Assembly (NCBI GenBank): GCA_009103225.1
Contig: RHPI01002402.1
Location: 491,549 to 555,548 of the forward strand
Reading direction: 5' to 3'
From: Chlorokybus atmophyticus
Lineage: Eukaryota; Streptophyta; Chlorokybophyceae; Chlorokybales; Chlorokybaceae
Length of the DNA: 64,000 nt
The stretch's first letter is position 1, and each line of letters opens with the position of its first letter. The translations under genes and the position numbers were made by a program. Shown one piece after another: positions 24,321 to 36,934 of the stretch. The notes beneath the pieces were generated by a model, which was not told the origin of the DNA, ran no database searches, and worked only from the letters and a program-made list of their open reading frames with translations.

Positions 24321-24435
24321 ACGTTTGTGTATACGTGTGCGCGTGCGTGTGCCGTTGCGTGTGAGTGCGCGTGCTACCCAAGCTACATGCACACCTAAGC
24401 ACGCACCTATTCTTGCATTGTAGTAGGGTCCGCGT

Positions 24436-25748
24436 CTAGTCCAGGTCTTGCTCACCGCACATGGCATACACCTCCGTCCACTTCTGAGGCTGTGACTTAG
24501 TTTGTTGATAGATGCCGCCCTCCAAGGTCTTGGCATCCATGACATTCCACGCATTAATCAGGCACATAGTCTCCTCTACACTCCACTCGGGATCACGAGC
24601 TCGCATTGGCTCGGCATGATTACCCTTGTCGCGTGGCCTTCTTGCCTGCCTCGCGTTGACGCCTCTTTTCTTTAATAACTATAGGGCACAAGCATGGTCA
24701 GTGCTGCACGGTTGACACAGTCACTCAATATTTATACTATACTCACTATTCTCCGCCAGCAGTTCGGGGGGGCAGCGAAGGGTGACAGTAGGGCGCAGGT
24801 GTCGTGGAAGTTGAGCGGATGCTGGCTGTTGTGAAGCCGTGCTGTAAGGTTGTCGTGCAGGCATTCCGTCAGCTGGTAGCTCACGTTGCTCTTGTTGTGA
24901 ATGTTGCTGCTGATGAGGTGGGTGCTGGTAGCCACTACCGTGGCTATCAAAGTGCTCTGCTGCCAGAGATAAGGTTAAGAAGTACGACAAGAGGCAACAG
25001 AGGCAGCAATGTAAAGCATTCAAACGGTGGAAGGGATGCACAGTTACCTTGGTTGACAAACGCATGTTGAGATTGCTGCTGCTGTGGTTGCTGATAACCG
25101 CTTTCCTGGCTATCATAATGCCCTACAGCCATGCGCATAGTTGACAAGCAGCAAACAAGCAATAGTTCGTATACTGTCAACACTGCAGCAAGCAACAATT
25201 GCAGCACAATTAACCAGCAGAGCAACGATATTATACAGCAAGTACCTTGATTGGCAAATGTTTGGTGAGGGTGCTGCTGCTGATGTTGTTGATGACAGCC
25301 GCTGCCCTGAGTATCATACTGCTCTGCGCATGCACATGTGCCTGGTTAAGAAGCAAAACACACAGGCAAGCGGACTGCATGCCATCAAAGCAAAATGCTC
25401 ATGTTACCTTGACTAACATAGTCATAATGTTCATGTAAAGGCGGACCTTGGGCGCCCTGGTTGGGTTGCACATACCGGTCCATACTGTGCAACACAACGA
25501 CGCATAAACAACATGCTGGCCATCAACGGCATCGAGTGGCGCAAGCCCACAAACACCATAGATGTTAGTGTTATGCTTGCTTGCAGCCAGGAAAAATATT
25601 GCAAACCTGAACTACAGGGTGCAATAAAGATGACCAGCTGGCTCTCGGCCGCCGCCAACTTCTCCTCCGCCGCCGCAGCCACCGCCGCCGCCGTATGCTG
25701 CACTAAAAGGCGTTGTGAACTTGTGAACTTGTAACTTTCTCCCGCCAT
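24436..25748 (-). CDS. Myb/SANT-like (trihelix-type) DNA-binding protein with duplicated Q/H-rich exons
   Basis: Probable nuclear DNA-binding protein. The last exon encodes a Myb/SANT-like half-domain (PEWSVEETMCLINAWNVMD, then QKWTEVYAMC) and ends at a stop at 24436, or is spliced at TGCG|GTGAGC (24456) to an exon I did not find. Upstream are 25483-25408 (MDRYVQPNQGAQGPP...), 25323-25246, 25121-25048 and 24956-24747. The last three start with related sequence encoding (H/Q)(Y/F)D(S/T)(Q/H)xSG(Y/C)(Q/H), followed by Gln/His-rich sequence, so they are tandem copies of one exon. Either the ATG at 25748 or the one at 25483 could be the start. The phase of the junction into the SANT exon is unresolved (see findings), so the full protein is tentative. 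Confidence 0.6.
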
Positions 25749-25789
25749 GATTGTGGCGGGACGCAGCTAACCCCGAGCTAAACCATCAG

Positions 25790-25965
25790 TTTTGGTGGTT
25801 TAGCAACAGCAGGGCGGCTAACACCGGAGTTAAGCCGACTCGGACTAACTCCGATCGCTAACTCCCGGTGCGAAACCGGACTAGGCGGCTCTTTTGGAGT
25901 TAGTCCGACGTGGCGGCACGAACTCCGGTCGCTAACACCCGGTGCGAAACGACCCTAAGTAGCGG
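25790..25965. promoter_or_regulatory. Repeat-rich GC segment in divergent trihelix/NCL upstream region
   Basis: Two direct copies share TCGCTAAC(T/A)CCCGGTGCGAAAC (about 25855-25877 and 25929-25951). An inverted pair GGACTAACTCC / GGAGTTAGTCC (about 25843 and 25895) lies with them, next to a hairpin TAAACCA...TGGTTTA (about 25779-25803). The block sits just upstream of the minus-strand ATG at 25748. It may be a promoter module or the remnant of a small mobile element. Confidence 0.45.
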
Positions 25966-26952
25966 CGGATGCGGTAAGTGCATGCGAAGGGGTGAGGGAG
26001 TTGTACCATGGTCGCACACTGAGCACAACACTGTGTTGTGCCATATAGGTATATTGATTAATGGCTCATCATATTATGCGTGTTAATAAAGCTGAGTCGT
26101 CGAGATAGCGGCTTGATCTATCGATTGATGCATCGTTGGCCCGAGCCTGCTCGTCACTTTTATGTACGGTTATTCCCTGTACTATGTACGTAGGCAGATC
26201 AATATGACAATCATACACGCACACACAAACACAGATCAACAAGCTTAAGCACGTAATCAATTTTGGCATGAGCAACAAACAATGCCTATGTGCACCAATT
26301 GAGTGCATGCAACGGGTGGGCAAGGCAGGCACGCAAGCACGCAGTGGCCACAAGTAGACGTGAGCAAATAGGCGCCTGGGTTGGCAGTATATATACATGT
26401 GATAAGCAAAACAATGATTGCACGTACGAAGCTCTTGCTCACGTCATCGTTATAAACTGTACATGAATCGAGGATCATTTATAAATGTCATCTGATCATC
26501 GATGAACGCTCATCGAAGTTGTATGCGGTCAGTGCATAAGCTGTTTGTAAATACGCGTCATGACATGGGCATCCATTGACCCCATAAGGTCAGCCTCACC
26601 TCACTGCGCAAGGTCGTTGCCATTGCTGAGATCAAACTACGGCCCCGTTCAGACATGACATGCAAAGCTGCGTTACTTCTGGCACAGCAAGCATAGGCTT
26701 TCCAGATGGGCTAGTTGCTTAGCGCACACGTATGCCGTTGATCCGGAGGGGCAACATCCGTCGGACGGCCAACATCCGTCGCGCCCAAGAACCTTGTACA
26801 ATCTTTTTCTGTCAGCTCCATCAAGAAAGCAACGGGACACAAAATCTCTGGAATCGCGAAGGACGCAAACGAAAAAGCAACGAAACAAGACAAAAAGCTG
26901 CTGCTGCATGCGTTTTTTGTCCGTTTGTGTCAGCATCGGTCCGCAGCACAGA

Positions 26953-29900
26953 ATGGGCTGTGGGCTAACTTTTTGCTTGCTTCCGCTGGCGGCGGCGGCG
27001 GCGGCGGCACAGGCGTGGTTGTTGAGGTCGAGAGTGGAGTAGTATTCCTAGGGCTCGGCTGTATTGCTGCTGGAAGAGGTGATCGTCGTGAGGTAAGGGA
27101 AGGGTCACCCACTTCACGGGCAAGCTTGCGGCATGCTGCTGAAGTGTGAGCTGCTGCTGTGTTGTCTGGCATGCATGGGTTTTGCAGCTTTGGACTTCCT
27201 CGGGAAGGCCTTGGCCTGTTAGTATAGAGCATGTTAAGCGGCAGCTGCAAAATTGGCTGCTTGTTGCTTGGGATGGCGTCTAGGAAGCGGCATAGTAGCA
27301 GAATGCCCGCTTGCAATGCATGACCAGGCGGCATTCTTGCTTGCTTATCACGAGCGAAATGTTGGCTTCTGCAGGGTGCTGCTACTGCTGGAAGCTGACA
27401 TAGGCCATATGTGAGTGCAAAGCTTGCCATTGAACAAATAGGCGGCAGTTGTAATGGATACGACCACCTGGGTGGACATTCCAGAGCTTGGAGAAAGTGA
27501 GTGATGATTGCTCTTGTCAGTCGCTGTTGCACTTGCGCCCATTCCAAATATGAATGGGCGCACCCACCCAACCCCCGTTACACGTACTCATGCATGTCAC
27601 GTACTGTTGCATGTGTAAACACTGATATCTAGCTGTTTTGCATTCCGCAATGCTGGGCTTTGCTGCCTTGAAGCCAACTCAATCAGGCTGTCTACTGCTC
27701 TCGTGTGTCAATCAATGAGTGTAAAAGCAGTGTAAATTAGTTTACATGCAAGCCCAGGTTATCGATAACAACGCATGCTGCATGAGAGAAATGCATATTG
27801 CTGTATCAGAAATGACAATGCATGCGGATGGATTCTGCAAGCTAACCACGTGCTGGCTGGCAGTCATGAATAACATCGGCAATCACACCATCAACGTGTG
27901 TGAGGAGTCATATGGATTCGTGCCGTGCTCAACAAATGTGGCCGGCAACATAATGCTGATGTTAGGCTACGGGTACATGCTGCTGACGGCAGCACGGTTG
28001 ATCTCTGCCGGCAGCGAGCTGCTCCTGCAGGTGACATTGTGTGTCAGCTGTCGGGTATGTCGTGTGTGCACGTAGCGTCATGGGAGCACAGCTTACAGTT
28101 GTGCATAGGTTCTAAACCCTGGCATCATTGGAGGGCTGCTGCTCCCCGTTCTGGGTGCGTTCCCGGACTCTCTGCTGATTGTGGTTTCTGGTCTTGCTGG
28201 CACCAGGGAGGAGGCTCAAGACGAGGTGCGTTCATTGCTCAATGCAGCTTGAAAGGACCACTTTCGCATACCTCAGCAATCCTCACTTTTTGCAAGCACA
28301 CAACAGTGTGCTCATTTGTGCAAGAAAAACTATGATGTGAACGCATACCTTCTCAGGTGCTAGTGGGCGTGGGTGTTTTAGCTGGGAGCACCATCATGTT
28401 GCTGACTATTGGTTGGGGTGGTTCGCTCGTGCTGGGGCGCTGCGATTTGGTGGGACCCAATAAGACCGCCAAAGACAAAACGTTGACTCATGGCTGGGAC
28501 CTTTTCCACACCGGCGTGACTACAGATCAGCAGACAAGGTGAGGAGAGCAAACACTTGTTAAATGGTGATGGCTCAGCTTCCTCAAACCTGTGACCCATT
28601 ACGCTCGATGTACAGGTTCGGCGCGGTCATCATGATCCTGTCCACGATCCCATTCTTCATCATAGAAGTTCCTCAGGTAACAATTGGTACACTCGCCTGC
28701 ACAGCATGTCAATATGTTGGGAACAGCCTGAGCTTATGGGTACCATCACTTCACTGACCGCTACAATCTAATAAAATGTTCATCAACATTTCTCCTGCCT
28801 GACACAGACTCACGAAAAATGCAACCGTTGTGTAGTTTCTCACAGCATGTTAAAATCTTGTCTAACTGGCAGATTGACAAGCATCCTTCTGAAGGCAAGC
28901 CTACTGCGCTGGCTGGATGGGTGATTGCATTGAGTGGTCTTGTGCTGTACTGCATTTACCAGGTAAGCATGCGTTGAAGGTTATTGCTTTGTCTGCGTAC
29001 CGGGTGACACGTCTTGCTGACTAGCGTGTGGTTGCACAGCTTGTATCGCCATGGCAGCAGCAGAAGAAGATTGAACGGGCCCGGATGGAACTCATTCGCA
29101 CAAAGGGGCTCAGGAGCCTGTCATCGTACGCGACCTACAAGTCCTGGGGCGGTCTGTTGTCCGAGGATGGCACTCGCCCCAATCAGGAGGCTCTGGAGCG
29201 CATCTTCAAGTTCTTTGTAAGCTTTGCCTGTCTTGTTATGCCCTTTTGGGTTGATGGCATACGTAAGTTCAAACTAGTACCCTTGGCACGCAACTTTACA
29301 GGACAAGAATCATGATGGCCTGCTGTCCCGCAATGAATTGGAAGGTCTTGTTGTTGGGCTTGGCGTTCAGCATGAGCATTACGTGCCAAATGAGACAGAA
29401 GTCGAAGCTTGGATGTCAGAGTAAGTTGACTGAACTTGTACTGCTTGTTGCACAATGCTGATCATGTATTGAGTATTAACAGATTCGTCCTGACTTGCTC
29501 ATGTGGGAGTAATGTCGTGGTGTGACATCTGCTTTTTCCAGGTTCGATGTCAACGCCGATGGCAACGTGTCGCAGAAAGAGTTCGTCAATGGCATCACCA
29601 AGTGGACCCGCAGCGTGCATGAGCAGAGACTGCGAAATCCTTCACGCGCTTTGCAAGCTAACCCGGTTTGTGTGCAGCGATGTTTCCTCTAGTCAAACTG
29701 AAACGAGTAGCATCTGACCAGTTGTTTGCATCAAGTAGATTCTGAAAAATCCGCCGCACTTCTCGTTTGAGGCACAAGACGCTCAGTAAGCTTTGGGTGT
29801 CATGTGCTGTATTGCGTGTTCTCGGTGCAGCGGCGACAATGTTGTCAAAAGTGGTTGTTGGCACTTGCAGAAGCGCATACGAGCTTCTACTGGCAGAGCA

Positions 29901-30722
29901 AGGTGTCGTTGAGGACGAGGAGGAGGATGAGGAGCATGCAGACAAGCCACTTACTAAGTCTCAAGTGTACAAGTAAGCACATGGAAAATTCACTAGGTCA
30001 GCACATTGCCTAGAAAGCCAATGGAAAGACTGGCGGCAGCTCAGTTGATGTGTCTGAACTGTTCGCGTGTCCGCAGACGGGCTGCATTGCTCTTGCTTGC
30101 GGGTACCATTCTCGTCGGCTTCTTCGCCGATCCAATGGTCAATGCCATCAACAACTTTTCCAAAGCGTCTCAGATCCCGGCTTTCTTTGTTGCATTTGTC
30201 GTCACGCCATTTGCTTCAAATGCTAGTGAGCTTCTCTCATCCCTTCTGTTTGCGATGAAGAAGCGCAAGCGAAACATCTCTCTGACATACAGGTATCAGC
30301 AGTGGTTGCAAAGCTGGCATATCGTCATCATCATGCCGCTGACCGTCTGCTGTGTGTATTGCAGCCAAATCTACGGCGCCATCACCATGAACAACACCCT
30401 GTAAGTGTTGTGACAGGGGTCACATACAGTGTTGTTGTGTGTGTCATTTAATTCATTGCTCGGCTAAGCCTTGACAACATTGTGCTCATGTTCAATACTC
30501 TCCAGGTGTCTAGGCATCTTCCTTGTTTTGGTTTGGGCGCGCGGACTGGTGTGGAACTTCAGCAGTGAAGTGCTCGTCATCCTTCTGTGCACCTTTGCGA
30601 TTGGCTACATTGGCTCCCGTCACCTGACCTTCCCGCACTGGATGGCGTACCTTGCACTGGCATTTTACCCCTTGTCCATCGCCTTGGTGGCCTTCCTTGA
30701 CTACGGGCTCGGCTGGCAATGA
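26953..30722 (+). CDS. NCL: NCL-type cation/Ca2+ exchanger with two EF-hands
   Basis: Membrane antiporter of the CaCA superfamily, like Arabidopsis NCL, exchanging Ca2+ with Na+ or H+. The probable first exon (26953 on) gives a signal peptide MGCGLTFCLLPLAAAAAA; the link to the next exon is unresolved. Confirmed exons: 27864-28030, 28109-28225, 28357-28538, 28616-28676, 28873-28962, 29040-29216, 29302-29420, 29542-29665, 29739-29785, 29871-29972, 30077-30292, 30365-30400 and 30506-30722. They encode CEESYGFVPCS, the first alpha repeat (VLGAFPDSLLIVVSG), two EF-hand loops (DKNHDGLLSRNE and DVNADGNVSQKE), an acidic linker, the second alpha repeat (TPFASNASELLSSLLF) and the C-terminal helices ending DYGLGWQ. 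Cytosolic Ca2+ presumably gates transport through the EF-hands. TGTAA at 30860 follows the stop. Confidence 0.92.
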
Positions 30723-31562
30723 GCATCAGCTTCAGCTTGATGTGGCATCTGGCAGGTGTGCCAAAGTAATTCGCACCCAGGTTTAGTTTGGAGAATTATT
30801 CACAATTAGAAACAGCAATGGCCTGGCACATAGAGGCTATTCTATCCAGGCGATAATCGTGTAATCTCCATTGGTCATGCGGCCTTGCTGCATGGAGGTT
30901 TGGAGCAATGTATGGAGTCAAGTTTTTTCTTCGTTTTGAATAGGACTGCTTAGCTATGGAGTGGTGTTGTAGTAATTAGCTCCACACTGCTGCCGCATGC
31001 TTGAGGTTGTATAGACGTAGTAGATGCGTTTGCTCAAGCCTCGCACACAGCTTGCATCTCAACAACAACGAGTGTCCACGCTATACTCAATGTGTGCAAG
31101 TATAATGTGAAGTTGCTGCCAATGACTTCGGTATTGGAAAGGATGATGTCCGTCGGCAATCCTGGCTGCAGTGTGCTGACGTTAGCGTGTGTTGCATGTG
31201 GCCCCATCGAGCAGCACTTTTGTCATGCGTGAGTGGCACAGTTTATCCAATAATTGCATAGGATTAAGCAGCAACATACACCCTCGAGTTGCTTTGGCGA
31301 TAGCCTGCCCATGGACCTAGCACTCTCATCATCATCATCACAACTACCATCATCGTGACGCCCTCCCTCACTCAATGACTGACTGTGAAAGTGTGAGCTG
31401 TGCGCCTGAGCTCTTTGTCGCTTCTCCACACTGGGCGACGGCAGCAGGGCTTGTGCTTGGCGCTGCTGGAGGCATTGCCAGCCGCAAGCGGCGGCGGCGG
31501 TGGTGCTGGTGGTGGGGGTGACCGGGACAGTACTGGTTGTTGCCCCCGACTCGCGCACGGGG
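30723..31562. other. Intergenic, NCL to IBA57
   Basis: 3' flank of NCL and 5' flank of IBA57, both on the plus strand. A short ATC run lies at about 31326-31340. The frame of the IBA57 first exon stays open upstream to about 31407 without an ATG, so a missing upstream exon with a targeting peptide could lie here. No other gene was seen. Confidence 0.5.
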
Positions 31563-33432
31563 ATGACGCAGCTGGCACGTCTGGCCAGCAGAGCCGTTCT
31601 GCGGCTAGCTGGCAGAGACACCGTCAAGTTCTTGCAGGTAGGCAGCTTGCATGCTTTACCCTTTATTCCCACACGGCCCAGCCTGGCCTGGAGATCGGCA
31701 AAGCCTTGCGTCAAAGCTGTGTCTCTGCTGCTAGGGTATGGTCACCAACGACGTCAACCTGCTGAAGGGCGGTGGCGCCAGCAGCAGTAGCCCCATGCTG
31801 TATGCCGCCCTGCTGACGCCGCAGGGGCGCTACATGCAGGACCTCTTCCTTGTGCGTGGTGACGATGCGCATGCTGCTGATGCTCCTCAGCAGCAGCAGC
31901 AGCAGGCAGCTTCAACGGAGGAAGTCTCGGCCGTCCTGGCCGATGTTGACGCCTCCGCTGCTGGCGACATCGTGGCCCACCTCACCAAGTACAGGTATGC
32001 ATGCAAAGCGGAGTGTCATGAAACGTTACAGCAATAAGTGGTAACTATCAGCTCAGAAAACGCAGTTTTGCTACGTGTTGGGAGAGGAGTTGAATGTAGC
32101 GGCTAGCTCTTTACTTATTGAGCACTCGGCAAATTGTATGCGAGTGTGTGTGGTCTTGTGCCACCCATGTGACTACAGGTGGTGTTTGAATTAGCTCATG
32201 GCGAGAGGTTCACCATCGCTTGACAAAGTGGGCTGATTATCTGTTTTGAGTTGTGCAGGTTGAGGGCGAAAGTTGGCATAGAGAACGTGTCAGGTGATTT
32301 TGCAGTGTGGACGCGCTTTGGCGCTGAAGCTGAATCCAGCTGCACAGAGAAGAACTTCTGGTGGCTCGATCCGCGGCTGGCGCAGCTCGGGCTTCGAGGA
32401 ATGTTCCCCGCCACGGCATGTGCGCAGTACGCAGTATCCTCATCTTATGCCACGCAAAGACTGTATGATCATGCATACACTGGCAACTGTGGACTTGACA
32501 CACATTGCGTGGGAACCCGCTCACCGTACCAACATGTGTGTGTTTCAGCGCCTACCGCAGCAGCTGCCGATTTGGTTGAGGAGAGTGACTATTGGCGTCT
32601 TCGGTATACTCATGGTGTTGGTGAAGGGTCTGAAATGCCATCTGGTGAGGTTTGGTGGGGCTTGTGTTGATCTCAACATGTTCGCATGTGTGCCACATGC
32701 CAGTTTAGCAACGGCAATTTTCAGGTGAGGCTTTGCCATTGGAGTGCAACCTTGATGCGTTGGGCGCTGTAAGCTACTCCAAAGGGTGTTATCTGGGGCA
32801 GGAGCTCACCGCACGCACATACCATAGGGGACTCGTGCGCAAAAGGCTCATGCCAGTGCAGCTTGTGGGAGGTATGCGTGCATGAGCAATGCTTGTTGGG
32901 CGTCTTTGGTGCAACGCACACGTCGCTATTATATCAAGCGCATGCCTGAATATGTGTCTGACAGTTGATGGAATAGCGCAATGGCATACAAGATGTTGTA
33001 GCTGCATCTCCAGCAAAGCTTTCGTTATTAGAGAAGTATGGTTGGTTTCACCCTGTACAAAGAAATGTTTTGTAAAATGATTTCTGGCAGGGGATGCGAA
33101 GGCAGGTGATGAGGTTGTGGTGTCTACAACTCAAAAGAAGGCCGGAAAGGTATATGCTGCGAATGGCGGCAGAGGGCTGGCGCTACTGCGCTTGGAGTAC
33201 GCATTGCCTGCAGCTTTAGGTCAATCTTTACCCTGACTTCTATTGTAATCTGCCGCCGTCAACTTGCTTAGACCACAGCACTGACTTTTTATTGTCCTTA
33301 GGTCAATCTGACTTTGACCTGGTAACTCGTGATGGGGTGAGGCTGTTGCCACACGTACCAAGTTGGTGGCCCTTGACATGGCAGCAAGAGAGACCCGTGG
33401 GATTTCAAACTGCACAGGAAATGATCTCATAG
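31563..33432 (+). CDS. IBA57: IBA57 / YgfZ-like iron-sulfur cluster assembly factor (332 aa)
   Basis: Folate-binding GcvT-related protein needed for maturation of mitochondrial [4Fe-4S] proteins (COG0354). Seven exons close in frame: 31563-31637, 31735-31994, 32259-32419, 32549-32644, 32725-32871, 33091-33219 and 33302-33432. The start matches the fold ([16 protein letters not shown], then [13 protein letters not shown]), followed by [19 protein letters not shown]. The diagnostic YgfZ motif K-G-C-Y-x-G-Q-E is present as [14 protein letters not shown]. The end [13 protein letters not shown] resembles the IBA57 tail. Exon 2 has an inserted polyglutamine tract (CAG repeats near 31890-31907). No clear targeting peptide precedes the domain, so the true N-terminus may be longer. 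TGTAA at 33457 lies 25 bp past the stop. Confidence 0.88.
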
Positions 33433-33899
33433 CTGAGGGTACAGGCTGTGCGCGTTTGTAATGACTTGGTTTGTGGTGTAATCAGGCGCACTGGCTTCTT
33501 ACTTCATGAAAAGCCTGCATCTGCGCCCTGCTATTCCTGCATGTTCGTAACTGACTCAACTTGCAAGTGTTGCGCGTGAAAGTCATTACGCCCAGCACTC
33601 ATGCGCAACAGCATGGCTTTGCTACCTCGACATGTAGCATAGCGGATTCCGCTTGCTTAGTCAACTTGCTTGTACCGTAGCGACACAAAATATACATGCC
33701 AGCCTCTGCTGGCGCTCTATATGTTCATGTCCCACGTTTGCACGGTAAGCTGCTCTGTTGCTGCCTGATGCGCTGCTGCGTGATGCCAACCATTGCTCTG
33801 TTAGTCGGTGCGTACGCGTGTCCGCACTTGGTCATGCATTGCAGTTTGTTACCGTATCACTCTCTTGGCCTATGCTTGGCATGGAACATAACTTGGTGG

Positions 33900-35385
33900 A
33901 ATATGGATTGTCATTTGGCAAGGTTTCGTGAAGTGTTGGTTAGCGGCTCCATAACAATAGTTTCAAAACGGATTGAATTCGGTCCCTACCGCATTGTATA
34001 CCAACTCTCACGGATGTACATGATCCTAATGGAAGCTTTGGCCCCGTGATTAATACTAAAGAAGGATGTACATGAATCATTGGTGACATTTGTTGAACAA
34101 TTTGATCGTGTTGTTCGAGATAATATTAAATTAGGCGCGTCGGCCATTGCGGGTAGCACCATATACAAATAATGCGAATCGAAAATGTATCACAATAGTA
34201 ATTGAAGAAACTTGGCTTTATAGAACCCTTTTCTCATGTGATCACGTGATAATCTTAACCCCATACGCACATGGTTAATGCAGGATGAATGTTATGAAAA
34301 GTATACAATTGCATCGTCATAAAGACAATACAATTTGAAAAGTTGCATGCGTCAAACTCAACAGCTTCGCATTGAAGTAGCAAGGCGCAATCCATCATAA
34401 AAACATATCTGAACATGCGATTGCCGCATCACTTTTAATACAACATGAATTACAATGCGCATGGCGCCACGCAAATGTGCAATCATATGAGTTGTACAAT
34501 ACAACTATGTTGTGTATGGCTTTAAGTAATATAGTAACTTGTTATTTTATATGTCAAGCTTACATGTAATCCATTACCTTACATCTGCTTGATATAGCAC
34601 GGTTCCAATTATTGCCAAGTCTAAAATGTTATAATGCGTTGCTGCAACGCATATATGCCATACTACATAAGGAATGCATATGTGATAATGTTGATAAATT
34701 TCGTCAACATGATATATTGCATATGCATGCGCATATATTGGACTTGCACACCTGCGCACTTGCACAAGTTAATTAAACACAATTACATAAATCAAGCATA
34801 GCATGATATCATGTATCATCAACGCATCAAGTATTTACACAAGCTCACATTTCATGAAGCAACATTATTTATAGATATTAATATTTAAAATATTCATATC
34901 ATATTTTCATATAACCATAACATTGGTTACCTCATCGTCACGATGGACATGGCCGTGAATACAATAGGCTTGTTAGAACTTGTAAACCTCACATTAAATT
35001 AGAGTTTGATTACTAGCGCCACGATGCTCCTTTCAGAGTCCTATATGTTTTGTCAATACAATGCTAACATCCCGCACAACTTTGATGCCAATTGAGCACA
35101 TCATATCATGTTACATTATGATCTATTTGCTGCATCGTAACCCGCTTCAAATGTAATATGGTCTATACTGGCAACATGGTTCTGCGAAAACTATAGCCCT
35201 TAATGTTCAACAATGTTATGTTGTACGCACACATGTACGATAAGCTGGTGTAAGTAATCCTATAAATACTGATTTTCATATATGCTTGATATGATGCTTG
35301 ACATTGATTGATGCATGTAAGCATCTCAATCCGCATGTGTATAGACTATACATCATGTTCACCACATGTCATGTGTCACATGGCA
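33900..35385. other. AT-rich island with a degraded open frame
   Basis: Base composition drops sharply from that of the flanking genes and returns abruptly at about 35390. Almost no open frame exceeds 60 codons. At the left edge one frame reads IEFGPYRIVYQLSRMYMILM up to a TGA at 34047-34049. The same frame then stays open for about 40 codons (LVTFVEQFDRVVRDNIKLG) to a TAA. No family was recognised. Insertion of foreign or organelle DNA is possible but unproven. Confidence 0.5.
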
Positions 35386-35391
35386 CAATGA

Positions 35392-35625
35392 ATGGGTAGA
35401 CAACCCGCAGGCAAGCCTCCTGGAAGAAACTCGTGCTACCGTCTCGAGCCGGCATTTAGCAACTTAGGCGCTTTTGGACCAATGCAAGAGCAGCTAGCTC
35501 GTCTCCAGGCACACGAGAGGGGCGCGCGACGCCCGGCAGCGGGCGTTCAGCGCGGGCCGCACCGCGCAAGCCTCCCACGCCGCGCGGGCCTTACTGTTTT
35601 GTGCCTTTTTTCGCTGCGCAGTTAA
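35392..35625 (+). other. GC-rich segment with a 77-codon open frame, unknown
   Basis: Begins MGRQPAGKPPGRNSCYRL and becomes Arg/Ala rich; composition changes abruptly from the AT-rich island before it. It lies upstream of histone H3.3. No family was recognised, and it may be chance open sequence in GC-rich DNA. Confidence 0.2.
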
Positions 35626-35966
35626 CCAAAATCGTGACTCTCATACCATCTAACCAGCCGGAGTCAAGCCGTTGCAGTCAGTAAACCAAACGATACCGCA
35701 GGACCAGAGTTGAGTTCAGATTTAGTTTGAGTTAAATCACGTTAGCTTTGCTCGTTCACGGTTGAGCTTAACCGAGAAGCCGCCATAGCCAAAAGCTATG
35801 CAGCGTTGTCGCTGAGCTCAGGAAGCAGGTAAGTCTGGTTCAGGGTTTCGGCGGCGGCGGAGGAGGAGGACGAGGACAAGGAGGAGGAGTTGAAGGCGCA
35901 GGAGGCGCAGGAGGACGAGGAGATTGTTGTAGAGGGTAAGAAGGAGCAGTTTACGCAACACACGCG

Positions 35967-36934
<968 letters not shown>

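Noticed and set aside
23939-24402. Cys/Val-rich repeat proteins and CRISPR-like appearance of the repeat
   Set aside because: The units abut with no unique spacers, so it is a minisatellite, not a CRISPR array; the frames are by-products.
23787-24554. 255-codon minus-strand open frame with His/Thr-rich repeats
   Set aside because: It is the translation of the 48-bp minisatellite, open only because the unit length is a multiple of three; its end overlaps the SANT exon in the wrong frame.
26930-27571. 213-codon minus-strand open frame
   Set aside because: Proline-rich shadow of a GC-rich 5' region of NCL; no motif and no splice support.
31500-31562. Upstream extension of IBA57 exon 1 as a targeting peptide
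   Set aside because: The frame is open but has no ATG back to a stop at about 31407, and the sequence is not typical of a targeting peptide.
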